NCBI GenBank assembly: GCA_023248915.1
Contig: JAHFDQ010000006.1
Coordinates: 1,803-32,895, forward strand
Origin: Archangiaceae bacterium
GTDB lineage: Bacteria > Myxococcota > Myxococcia > Myxococcales > Myxococcaceae
Reading direction: 5' to 3'
DNA: 31,093 bases
The position numbers and the translations under genes were made by a program. Position 1 is the stretch's first letter; each line of letters begins with the position of its first letter. The notes under the pieces were generated by a model that saw only the letters and a program-made list of their open reading frames with translations, did no database searches and was not told the origin of the DNA. Positions 15,876 through 23,901 of this stretch are shown here, piece by piece.

Positions 15876-16556
15876 TTGTTCGACGCCATCACGCAGCTCG
15901 TCGCCCGCTCGAAGTCGCTTCGCATCGTGGACGAAGGCCGGCTCAGGCGGCTCTCCCGCGTGGACGCCGTGGTGCTCGTCGGCGCGACCTGCGCGGGCAA
16001 GTCCACCCTCGCCGCGGCAATACGCGGCGCTGCATGGGGGCCTAAGGGGCGAGTGGACGTCCCCTCGCGTTGCCTGACCCGCCCGCGGCGCCAGAACGAA
16101 AGCCCGGGCGAGAACGTTCACCTCTCGGCCGACGAGTTCGAGCAGAGCCTCGCGCGCGGTGAGGTCGGCCTGCACTGGGCACGCAAGATGGAAGGCGGCC
16201 GCGAAGAGCGCTACGGCTTCCGCCCCGTTCCGAAGGGAATGCTGGCGGTCTACTCGGGCAACAACGCGCTCTACTCGAACCAGGGAAGCGTACAGCCACA
16301 GGGGGCGCTGCGACACGCGCTCTTCGTCGGTGTTCACGCCCCCGACGAGATTCGCGAAGCGCGACTTCGGGCGCGGTCTCCGGACTTGTGGGCACACCAC
16401 CCAGCCGAGGTCGCGCACCGCCTCGCCGACCGGTCCGATAACATGCTGAAGCACGTTCACCTCGTGGTGGCCAACCACGGCACCTTCGAAGGTGTGGCCC
16501 CGGAAGAGGCCGTCGCGCTGGTGAAGGTCGTCGAGGCCGCTCTCGCGATAGAGTGA
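15876..16556 (+). CDS. Guanylate-kinase/PhnN-like P-loop kinase
   Basis: A 226-residue protein from TTG 15876; TAGGAG at 15864-15869, overlapping the upstream stop, lies six bases before it and supports this start. The Walker A motif GATCAGKST is at 36-44. SRCLTRPRRQNE (65-75) resembles the substrate-binding TRPPR segment of guanylate kinases, and HLSADEFEQ then VGLHWARK then RYGF follow in the order found in guanylate kinase and PhnN (ribose 1,5-bisphosphokinase). A lid-like RLADRSDN lies at 182-189. The true acceptor, a nucleotide or a phosphosugar, is uncertain. Together with the PfkB protein it makes two kinases in one short operon, which would fit successive phosphorylations (inference). 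Confidence 0.78.
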   Translation: MFDAITQLVARSKSLRIVDEGRLRRLSRVDAVVLVGATCAGKSTLAAAIRGAAWGPKGRVDVPSRCLTRPRRQNESPGENVHLSADEFEQSLARGEVGLHWARKMEGGREERYGFRPVPKGMLAVYSGNNALYSNQGSVQPQGALRHALFVGVHAPDEIREARLRARSPDLWAHHPAEVAHRLADRSDNMLKHVHLVVANHGTFEGVAPEEAVALVKVVEAALAIE

Positions 16557-16560
16557 CGGG

Positions 16561-19500
16561 GTGCGTCGCCTACTCCTCGTCCTCGCACTTCTGGTGGCGC
16601 CGGCCTGCAGCCAGCGCACGCTCGAAGCGCCGACGACTGACGCGGCCCCCTCTGCCACGAGCTCGAGCGCGCTCTGGCAGGCGACGGGTTCGGTCTCGGT
16701 GGCCCGCGCCGGCCACTCGGCCACGCTGCTCCCGGACGGCCGGCTCTTAGTCGCCGGAGGCCAGGACGGGGGCACGGCCCTGGCCGGCGCCGAGGTCTAC
16801 ACCCCGGCCACGGGAAAGTGGCTGGCGGTGCCGCCGCTCCCCGAGGCTCGCTACAATCACACCGCGACGCTGCTCAGGAACGGCAAGGTGCTGGTGGCCG
16901 GCGGGTGCAACGGCACCAACCCGGACGCGCTCTCGACGGCCTTCCTCTTCGACCCGGCGACGTCGGCCTGGACCGCGACCGGGCCCCTCACCGCCCCGCG
17001 CTACCTTCACACCGCCTCGCTGCTAGGCGACGGAGAGGTCCTGGTCGCGGGCGGCGTCTGCCCCGCATGCGGCACGGCCGAGACCTATGACCCTGCCAGC
17101 GAGACCTGGACCGCGACGGGCGCGATGGCGTTCGCGCACTCGGTCCACGCCGCGACGGTGTTGGGCAACGGCCAGGTGCTGGTCGCCGGTGGCACGGTCG
17201 CCTCGACCAACGCCGAACTCTTCGACCTGGGCAGCCGAAGCTGGACGGCCACCGGCCCGCTCTCGATTGGGCGCGACGGCCACACCCTGACCTTGCTGAC
17301 CACCGGCAAGGTGCTGGCGGCGGGCGGAAACGCGAGCGCGGTCTCTGAGCTGTACGACGCCGCGCTCGGAACCTGGAGCGCCACCGGCCCCCTGGTCGGA
17401 GGCGCTCGGACGGGGCACACCGCCGCGCTGCTGCCGAGCGGGAAAGTCCTCGTCGCGGCGGGTCAGGTGGCGGGGGCCCCGAGCGCGACGGCCGAGCTGT
17501 ACAACTCGACCCTCGGCACCTGGGCCGCCACGCCGGTGCCAGTCGGCGCGCAGGGCTACGCCACGGCGAGCGTGCTGCCCACAGGGCGAGTGCTGCTCGC
17601 GGGAGGCCAGCTCGCCGCCGGCCAGCTCTTCGACGATTGGGTGGAGAGCTGGACGCCCGCGGCGCCGATGCTGACCGCGCGACTGTCGTACACCGCCACG
17701 CTGCTGCCCAACGGCAAGGTGCTGGTGGTCGGCGGCCCTTTGGGGCCTCCGGACGCCGAGCTGTACAGCCCGGCCACCAACTCCTGGGCCACGGCGGGGA
17801 CCATGAGCGGCTATCGCGAAGGCCAGTCCGCCACCCTGCTGTTCGACGGCCGGGTGCTGGTGGCCGGGGGCAACGGGGACAAGACCACCGAGCTCTACAA
17901 TTCGGCCACCAACTCCTGGACCACCGGCCCCCCGATGAGCGTCCCACGGGAGTACGCGCTGGCGGTCCTGCTCCCCAGCGACAAAGTTCTCGTCATCGGA
18001 GGCGCCGACGGCAGCGGTTCGAACTCGTTCGCGACCGCCGAGCTCTTCGACCCCGCCAGCAATTCATGGAGTCCGGTCGCACCCATGGCGGCCAAGCGGG
18101 ACACTCCCGTGGGCATGCTGCTGCCCAGCGGCAAAGTCCTCGCCACCGGCGCGCAAGCGGGCGGCGCAGCGGTTGAAGCCGAGCTGTACGACGTCGCCGC
18201 GAATTCCTGGACGCCGACGCCGCAGCTTCTCGCCCGGTGGTACGCCACGGCGACCCTGCTCCCGAACGGAACCGTCCTGGTCTCGGGCGGGAACATCGCC
18301 GCCACCGGGAAGAAGGTCGAGAGCTTCGACCCCGACGCCGGAACGTGGGTCTACGTCGCGCCCATGGCGAGCAACCGGTCCTGGCAACCGACCGTGGTCC
18401 TGCCCAGCGGGAGAATGCTCGCCATCGGAACCGCGAGCGCGGGGACCACCGAGAAGTACGACTGCCAGAGCAACGTCTGGACGGCGGTGCCCGCGACGAC
18501 CGCTGCCGGCACGGGCAGCACCGCCACGCTGCTGCCGAACGGGAAGGTGCTGGCCACGGGCGGCCAGACCCCAACCTGGTTGGCCAACGCCGACCGCTAT
18601 GACGAGGGGCGAGGCAACCAGCCAGGCTGGACTCCCACCCTCGCGGGGCCGCTGCAGAGCTCTCCCCCCGGAGCAACCCTCACCGTGTCGGGCACGCTGT
18701 TCACCGGCATCTCCGAGGGCTCGGACGGAACCCGCCAGGCCTCGGCCAGCAACTTTCCCCTGCTGGTGCTTCGGCGCCAGGGAAATGGGGCCGTCACGAC
18801 GGCGCTGACCCTGAGCTGGACCTCGACCTCGGCGACGGTGCGACTGCCGCCCAGCCTCCAGTGCGGTTGGTTCTGGGCGAGCGTCGTCGTCAATGGGGTC
18901 AACAGCACGGCCCAGCCTGTTCTCGTCGATTGCGCACTCGATGCCGGAACCGGGACGGACGCGGGGACTGATGCCGGTCTCGACGCCGGGGGCGGTTCCG
19001 ACGCGGGCGACGGTGGAGGTCTCGACGCTGGGGGCGGTTCCGACGCGGGCGACGGCGGTGGCCTCGACGCCGGAGGCGGTTCCGACGGGGGAGACGACGG
19101 TGGACTCGACGCTGGGGGCGGTTCAGATGCGGGGGACGGCGGAGGTCTCGACGCGGGGAGCGGCTCCGACGCGGGAGACGACGGCGGCCTCGACGCGGGG
19201 GCCGGTTCCGACGCGGGCGACGACGGTGGACTCGACGCTGGAAGCGGGTCCGACGCAGGCGACGACGGTGGCCTCGACGCCGGAGGAGGCGGGCCCGACG
19301 CGGGTGACGGTGGAGGCCTCGACGCTGGAGTCGACTCCGACGCGGGCGACGACGGCGGCCTCGATGGCGGCGGCTCCGACGCCGGAAGCGTTTCCGACGC
19401 CAGCGACGGCGGACCGGGCGCTGGCGCGGACGGCGGCTCCGATGCTGTGCCCGGCGGCTTGGGCGATGGCGGTCCCGATTCGAGCGCCTCCGCTTCCTAC

Positions 19501-19602
19501 CGCGTCGGCTGCGGTTGCTCGTCGCCCAGTGGCGCCTGGTGGCTGCTGAGCCTGGCTCTCCTGCCCTGGGCTGCCCGCCGCCGGTCGTCTCGCGGCCTCT
19601 GA
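16561..19602 (+). CDS. Kelch/galactose-oxidase-like surface lipoprotein with DAG linker and MYXO-CTERM tail
   Basis: A 1,013-residue protein from GTG 16561, four bases after the preceding stop. The N-terminus LLLVLALLVAPAC (Cys16) resembles a lipobox, though Ala at -3 is not the commonest residue. Residues about 39-690 contain 14 kelch repeats with the pattern ARxxHTATLLPNGKVLVAGG then AELYDPATNSWT. Residues about 695-795 form an E-set beta domain like the C-terminal domain of galactose oxidase (SSPPGATLTVSGTLF). The copper-ligand Tyr/His set of true galactose oxidase was not recognisable, so enzymatic activity is doubtful. A 14-residue-unit Asp/Ala/Gly linker follows to about 973. Residues 979-1013 are a MYXO-CTERM tail: GCGCSSPSG, hydrophobic WWLLSLALLPW, ARRR. 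It may be the last gene of the operon starting at 13143. Confidence 0.88.
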   Translation: MRRLLLVLALLVAPACSQRTLEAPTTDAAPSATSSSALWQATGSVSVARAGHSATLLPDGRLLVAGGQDGGTALAGAEVYTPATGKWLAVPPLPEARYNHTATLLRNGKVLVAGGCNGTNPDALSTAFLFDPATSAWTATGPLTAPRYLHTASLLGDGEVLVAGGVCPACGTAETYDPASETWTATGAMAFAHSVHAATVLGNGQVLVAGGTVASTNAELFDLGSRSWTATGPLSIGRDGHTLTLLTTGKVLAAGGNASAVSELYDAALGTWSATGPLVGGARTGHTAALLPSGKVLVAAGQVAGAPSATAELYNSTLGTWAATPVPVGAQGYATASVLPTGRVLLAGGQLAAGQLFDDWVESWTPAAPMLTARLSYTATLLPNGKVLVVGGPLGPPDAELYSPATNSWATAGTMSGYREGQSATLLFDGRVLVAGGNGDKTTELYNSATNSWTTGPPMSVPREYALAVLLPSDKVLVIGGADGSGSNSFATAELFDPASNSWSPVAPMAAKRDTPVGMLLPSGKVLATGAQAGGAAVEAELYDVAANSWTPTPQLLARWYATATLLPNGTVLVSGGNIAATGKKVESFDPDAGTWVYVAPMASNRSWQPTVVLPSGRMLAIGTASAGTTEKYDCQSNVWTAVPATTAAGTGSTATLLPNGKVLATGGQTPTWLANADRYDEGRGNQPGWTPTLAGPLQSSPPGATLTVSGTLFTGISEGSDGTRQASASNFPLLVLRRQGNGAVTTALTLSWTSTSATVRLPPSLQCGWFWASVVVNGVNSTAQPVLVDCALDAGTGTDAGTDAGLDAGGGSDAGDGGGLDAGGGSDAGDGGGLDAGGGSDGGDDGGLDAGGGSDAGDGGGLDAGSGSDAGDDGGLDAGAGSDAGDDGGLDAGSGSDAGDDGGLDAGGGGPDAGDGGGLDAGVDSDAGDDGGLDGGGSDAGSVSDASDGGPGAGADGGSDAVPGGLGDGGPDSSASASYRVGCGCSSPSGAWWLLSLALLPWAARRRSSRGL
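16660..18640 (+). repeat. 14 tandem kelch repeats, about 130-155 bp each
   Basis: I counted the copies by the recurrent ATLLPNGKVLVAGG strand pair and the trailing SWTA/SWTP. Fourteen blades would suit two seven-blade propellers (inference). Copy 7 lacks the ARxxH element, and copy 14 lacks the preceding Met/Leu strand. Confidence 0.8.
18937..19480 (+). repeat. 42-bp tandem repeat encoding GLDAGGGSDAGDGG linker
   Basis: Nine to ten near-perfect 14-residue units, with one 15-residue variant (GLDAGGGGPDAGDGG), then a degenerate tail. This is the most regular of the three DAG tracts in the window and lies between the E-set domain and the MYXO-CTERM tail. Confidence 0.88.
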
Positions 19603-19669
19603 GAAGAAGCCGACGCGCTTCCCGCGCGGTACACGACACGTCGCCGATGCCGCTGCTAGGGTGGCCGCA

Positions 19670-20110
19670 ATGAGATACCCGCCTCGCCTCGCCCACCTCG
19701 CGACCCGCGCAGTCGTGGTCGCCAAGCTCAACTCGGCCTACGCCGTCGCGAACCACCTCGACGACAACGAGGCGGCCCGCCGCCTCGACGTCGCCCTCTC
19801 GGGGGCTCTGCTCGACGAGTTGCTCGCCGCGGCTTGGCAGGAGATGACCGGCCAGGCCAAGCGCCTCGACGAAGCGGGCCTGCTCGAGAAGGTCGCGAGC
19901 ACCCTGCACGACCGGCCCTCGCGACCTGGCCGCAAGGCGCCCGAGAGCCCCGCCTGGAACGCCTTCTTCCTCAAGGTCGACCTCGCCGCCGGAGTCGCCA
20001 GCGAGACCGCGCAGCGCATTCTCGACACCGACCAGGGGAAGAAGATTTCCGCCGAGGGCGTGACCGAGGCCGGCCGCTACCTGGCCGCCGAGCTCACCCG
20101 CGGGCGCTGA
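19670..20110 (+). CDS. Small helical protein of unknown function
   Basis: A 146-residue protein starting at ATG 19670; AGGGTGG at 19657-19663 serves as a ribosome-binding site, and GTG 19661 is a less likely alternative. I do not recognise the family. The sequence is hydrophilic, with no signal peptide or membrane helix, and is predicted mostly helical (NHLDDNEAARRLDVALSGAL, LLDELLAAAWQEM, AETA-like ASETAQRILDTDQ). A charged linker with RPSRPGRKAPESPAWN joins the two halves. Codon usage fits real coding sequence in this genome. It sits alone, 67 bases after the kelch gene and 98 bases before the TonB receptor, with no clear operon partner. Confidence 0.72.
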   Translation: MRYPPRLAHLATRAVVVAKLNSAYAVANHLDDNEAARRLDVALSGALLDELLAAAWQEMTGQAKRLDEAGLLEKVASTLHDRPSRPGRKAPESPAWNAFFLKVDLAAGVASETAQRILDTDQGKKISAEGVTEAGRYLAAELTRGR

Positions 20111-20208
20111 CGCCGGGCGGGCGTGTGCCCAGCGCCGGCTCGAGCCAGCCGACCGCCTAGGCGCGCTTGCCGACGCGGAGCATAGTCGCGCGCCGCGCGG
20201 TCCTCTGA

Positions 20209-22821
20209 ATGCTCCTTCGCCTCCGCTCGCTCATCGGTCCCCTCGCGCTCGCAGCCGGCCTCCTCGCCGCCGCGCGCGGCGTCGCCCAGGAAGCCTACGA
20301 AGGCGCGGTCCGGCACGCCGAAGTTCCCGACGCTTCGGTGCCGGTGATGACGCGGGGGCCCGAGCTGCTTCAGCCGGTCGAACCGGCGTTCCCCGACGGC
20401 GCGCGCGCGCTGGCCCTATCGGCCGACGTCACCCTGCGGCTGCTCGTCGGCACGGACGGACGGGTCGAGAAAGTCGACCTGGTGAAACCGGCCGGCCACG
20501 GCTTCGACGAGGCGGCCACGGCCGCCGCGCGCGGCTTCGTCTTCCGGCCGGCGGAAATCGACGGCAAGCCGGGCCCGGTGCAGGTTGAATTCACCCAGCA
20601 CTTCACCTGGACGGCGCCCCCGCCGACGCTCGCGCCCGCCGCGCCGCCCATCGCCACCCTGGTCGGAACGGTGCTCGAGAAGGGCAACCGCCACCCGGTG
20701 CCGGGAGCCACCGTCCTCGTCGACGGTGGAACGCCGGCCGAGACCGACGCCGCCGGGGTGTTCACGGTCGTCACCCCACCGGGCAAGGTGGCGGTCTCGG
20801 TGCGCGACTCCTCGCACCAACCCTTCGAAGCGACCGAGACGCTCGCCGCGGGCGAACGGCTCGAGGTCCGCTACTACCTGACCCCCAAGGCGGTCGGGCT
20901 CTACGAGACCACGGTGCACGGCGAGCGCGAGCGCAAGGAAGTCAGCCGCCGCACCCTGCAACGCGAAGAGCTGGAGAAGGTCCCCGGCGCCTTCGGAGAC
21001 CCGTTGCGCGTGTTGCAGAGCCTGCCCGGGGTGGCGCGGCCGTCCTTCGGTTCGGGGGTGTTGCTCGTGCGCGGCTCGTCGCCCAACGACACCGGCGTCT
21101 ACTTCGACGGCATTCAGATTCCGCTCCTGTACCACTTCGGCGGCGGTCCCTCGGTGGTGAACCCCGAGCTGGTCGACCGCATCGACTTCTACCCCGGAGG
21201 CTTTGGGGCTGAGTACGGGCGCGCCATCGGCGGCGTCGTCGACGTCGGCCCGCGCACCGCGGCGGCGGACGGCCTGGTGCACGCCACCGCCAAAGCAGAC
21301 TTCATCGACGCGGCGGCCTACGCCAGCGCCCAGCCCCTGCCGGGGCTGTCGATGAGCGTCTCGGGGCGCCGCTCGTACGTCGACGCGCTGTTGCCGCTGG
21401 TGCTGCGCGGCACCACCGTCATCTCGCCCGAGTACACCGACTACCAGGCCAAGGTGGACTACCGGCCGCCCGGCACGCGCCACTCGGTGGGGTTGTTCGC
21501 GTTCGGCTCAGAGGACACGCTCCACGCAGTCATCGGCCGCGGCTCGAGCACCAACATCGACATCAACACCGCCCAGGGCTTCTTCCGGGTCGAGGGCGCC
21601 TGGGGGTACGCGGGCGACCGCTTCACCCACAAGGCGCAGGTGTACGCCGGCCTGAATACCCAGAGCTTCGGGGTGGGCGAGCTGCGCGCCGACCAGCTCG
21701 ACCGGGTGGGCGGCTTTCGCGAGAAGGCGCAGGTCGTGCTGAACGAGCACCTCACGGTCCGCGGCGGCGCCGACGTGCAGCTGACCCAGGCGCGGCTCAC
21801 CTCGTTCTCGCCGGCCCCGCCCGACTACCGCGGCTTTCCCGGCGAGCAGGCCGACCCGACGCTGGTGTCCCAGGCAAGCCAGCACGACCTCTTCCCCTAC
21901 GCCGAGTGGGCCGAGCTGCGGCTCACCGCCGGCCCGCTCAAGGTGATGCCGGGGCTGCGCGCCGAGCAGTACCGCGAGGTGGGCCGCTGGCGCACCGACT
22001 TCGACCCGCGCCTCATCGCCCGGCTCGAGCGCGGGCCCGAGGGCCACCGGTCGGAGCTGAAGGGCTCGGTCGGGCTGTACCACGAGAACCCGCCGCTGGG
22101 CCTGCTCGACGCCGAGCGCGGAAACCCCGACCTGCGCTTGCAGGCCGCGCTGCAGACGTCGCTCGGCTTCGAGCACGACTTCACCGACGTGCTCAGCCTG
22201 GACGTCACCGGCTTCTACAACCGGCGCTTCGACCTCGCCCAGCGGGTGAACGTCGTCACGGTGGCCGACGACGGCACCGTCAGCCGGAAGCTCGCCGACA
22301 ACGTCGGCCTGGGCCGGGCCTACGGGCTCGAAGTCTTCATTCGCCGGCGCATCACCGAGCACTTCTTCGGCTGGCTGGCCTACACCCTGTCGTGGAGCGA
22401 AGAGCGGCGCCAGGGCGACGCGACCTACCACTGGGCCAGCTTCGACCAGCGGCACATCTTGAGCGCGGTGGCGCAGTACAAGCTCGGCAACGGCTGGGAA
22501 TTCGGCGGCCGCTTCCAGCTCACCACCGGAGACCCCACCACTCCCATCGTCGGCTCGACCTTCGACGGCGACACCCTGGGCTACCGGCCCATCTCCGGCG
22601 CGGCGGGCAGCACCCGGCTGCCGACGTTTCACCAGCTCGACCTGCGCGTCGACCACACCTGGCTCTTCAACCGGTGGATGCTCGGCGTCTACCTCGACGT
22701 GCAGAACGTCTACAACCAGCCGAACCAGGAAGCGGTGCTGAACGACTACCGCTTCCGCACCCAGACGGTGGTCACCGGGCTGCCGCTGATTCCAGTGCTC
22801 GGGCTGAAGGGGTCCTACTGA
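20209..22821 (+). CDS. TonB-dependent receptor with N-terminal TonB C-terminal-like domain and carboxypeptidase-regulatory domain
   Basis: An 870-residue outer-membrane protein from ATG 20209. A signal peptide ends near residue 26 (RGVAQ). Residues about 50-135 resemble the energy-transducing C-terminal domain of TonB (DVTLRLLVGTDGRVEKVDLV, FDEAATAAARGFVFRPA). Residues about 150-225 are a carboxypeptidase-regulatory-like beta domain (GTVLEKGNRHPVPGATVLVD). The plug domain spans about 240-345 (DPLRVLQSLPGVARPSFGSG, VDRIDFYPGGFGAEYGRAIG), and the rest is a 22-strand-type barrel ending in the aromatic-terminal KGSY. The substrate is unknown; no siderophore, cobalamin or heme gene lies beside it. 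The stop codon overlaps the start of the following lipoprotein gene, pointing to a receptor-lipoprotein pair in the SusC/SusD style without SusD similarity. Confidence 0.9.
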   Translation: MLLRLRSLIGPLALAAGLLAAARGVAQEAYEGAVRHAEVPDASVPVMTRGPELLQPVEPAFPDGARALALSADVTLRLLVGTDGRVEKVDLVKPAGHGFDEAATAAARGFVFRPAEIDGKPGPVQVEFTQHFTWTAPPPTLAPAAPPIATLVGTVLEKGNRHPVPGATVLVDGGTPAETDAAGVFTVVTPPGKVAVSVRDSSHQPFEATETLAAGERLEVRYYLTPKAVGLYETTVHGERERKEVSRRTLQREELEKVPGAFGDPLRVLQSLPGVARPSFGSGVLLVRGSSPNDTGVYFDGIQIPLLYHFGGGPSVVNPELVDRIDFYPGGFGAEYGRAIGGVVDVGPRTAAADGLVHATAKADFIDAAAYASAQPLPGLSMSVSGRRSYVDALLPLVLRGTTVISPEYTDYQAKVDYRPPGTRHSVGLFAFGSEDTLHAVIGRGSSTNIDINTAQGFFRVEGAWGYAGDRFTHKAQVYAGLNTQSFGVGELRADQLDRVGGFREKAQVVLNEHLTVRGGADVQLTQARLTSFSPAPPDYRGFPGEQADPTLVSQASQHDLFPYAEWAELRLTAGPLKVMPGLRAEQYREVGRWRTDFDPRLIARLERGPEGHRSELKGSVGLYHENPPLGLLDAERGNPDLRLQAALQTSLGFEHDFTDVLSLDVTGFYNRRFDLAQRVNVVTVADDGTVSRKLADNVGLGRAYGLEVFIRRRITEHFFGWLAYTLSWSEERRQGDATYHWASFDQRHILSAVAQYKLGNGWEFGGRFQLTTGDPTTPIVGSTFDGDTLGYRPISGAAGSTRLPTFHQLDLRVDHTWLFNRWMLGVYLDVQNVYNQPNQEAVLNDYRFRTQTVVTGLPLIPVLGLKGSY

Positions 22822-23876
22822 TGCGCCGCTCTGCCGCCATCGCCTTCGGGCTCGCCGCCGCCGCGGGGCTGTCCTGCTCGAACGGCGCGCAAGACACCGC
22901 CGACCGCGTGCACGACCTTCGGGTGCTGGCGTTCCGGGCTGACCCTCCCGACCAGGTGCTGCGCGCGTCCTTCCAGCCCGACGGAGGCATGAAGACTGCT
23001 CGCCTGCCCCCGGACGGCGGCGCCGCTCTGGACGGAGGGCTGGGCCCTGCCCTCGCCATCACCCCCATCACCGTGACCGCGCTGGTGGCCGACCCGGCCG
23101 GCGCCGGCCGCGACATTCACTGCCGCTGGACGACGTGCGCCCAGACCGACGGAACCACCGGGCGGTGCGAAGACGCCTCGCCGATGTTCGCGGTGCTCGG
23201 AGTGGCCGACGTGGTGGCGGGCGTAGACGGCGCCGAGCCGGCCGTCACCTTCACGCCCGACACGGCGATGCTGTTCGCGCTGCAGCAGGTAGACCCGTAC
23301 CGGGGCCTGCGCGGGCTGTGGCACCTGGTGCAGCTCGAGGTCACCGCCGGCGACGAGAACGTCGTGGCGCAAAAGCGCGCCGTCGTCACCCTGTCGGTCG
23401 ACGAAGTGCCTCCCCCGCCCAACCGCAACCCGGTGCTCGACACCCTGCGCTTCGACGACGAGGACTGGGCGCCGGACGCCGAGGTCACCTTCGCCTCGGC
23501 CGTGCGGAGCCGGACCGGCTTTGGCCCGCTCTCGGGGACGGCGCCCGCGCCGGCGAACAAGGTCGAACCCATTCCCGACCCGGCGCTCGCCGAGGACTAC
23601 ACGGTGACCACCTTCGATGGGCAGACGAAGAGCCTGCACGAAGCCTGGCGCTACAACTTCTTCACCACCCAGGGAAGCTTCAGCCGTGCCAGCACCGGGG
23701 CGACCAGCCCGCTCGACACGACGCCTCCGCTCGACACCCGCTGGCAGGCGCTCGCCCCAGAAGACGGAGGGTTGGCCACCGTGTGGGTCGTCGTCCGCGA
23801 CGGCCGCGGGGGAGAGAGCTGGCTGGTGCGCCACGCCCAGGCACCCGAAGTCGCTCTGCCGCGCCCGGGCCGGTGA
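22821..23876 (+). CDS. Lipoprotein translationally coupled to the TonB-dependent receptor
   Basis: A 351-residue protein from ATG 22821, overlapping the receptor's stop by one base (TGATG). The signal peptide AIAFGLAAAAGLSC gives a probable lipidation site at Cys19. Three further cysteines lie in HCRWTTCAQTDGTTGRC. The body looks like beta-rich Ig-type modules: HDLRVLAFRADPPDQV, then ITVTALVADPAG, then NPVLDTLRFDDEDW, and finally ATVWVVVRDGRGGESW. I do not recognise a named family. Being coupled to the receptor, it is probably an outer-membrane-attached accessory for capture of the same ligand (inference). It converges on the minus-strand gene at 23902 with 25 bases between stops and no evident terminator hairpin. 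Confidence 0.83.
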   Translation: MRRSAAIAFGLAAAAGLSCSNGAQDTADRVHDLRVLAFRADPPDQVLRASFQPDGGMKTARLPPDGGAALDGGLGPALAITPITVTALVADPAGAGRDIHCRWTTCAQTDGTTGRCEDASPMFAVLGVADVVAGVDGAEPAVTFTPDTAMLFALQQVDPYRGLRGLWHLVQLEVTAGDENVVAQKRAVVTLSVDEVPPPPNRNPVLDTLRFDDEDWAPDAEVTFASAVRSRTGFGPLSGTAPAPANKVEPIPDPALAEDYTVTTFDGQTKSLHEAWRYNFFTTQGSFSRASTGATSPLDTTPPLDTRWQALAPEDGGLATVWVVVRDGRGGESWLVRHAQAPEVALPRPGR

Positions 23877-23901
23877 ACTCTGGCGGGCGGCGGGCGTTGC
23901 G

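Noticed and set aside
14583..16775. 730-codon minus-strand frame opposite the PfkB, SDR and P-loop kinase genes
   Set aside because: The three plus-strand genes have complete active-site motifs and coupled starts; the opposite frame shows only skewed composition.
16561..18980. Kelch protein as an active galactose oxidase
   Set aside because: The propeller and E-set layout fits, but I could not identify the Tyr/His copper ligands or the Cys-Tyr crosslink pair, so only a structural resemblance is claimed.
20137..20146. Ten-base palindrome GGCTCGAGCC upstream of the TonB receptor
   Set aside because: Short, GC-rich and with no spacing or flanking signal to mark it as an operator.
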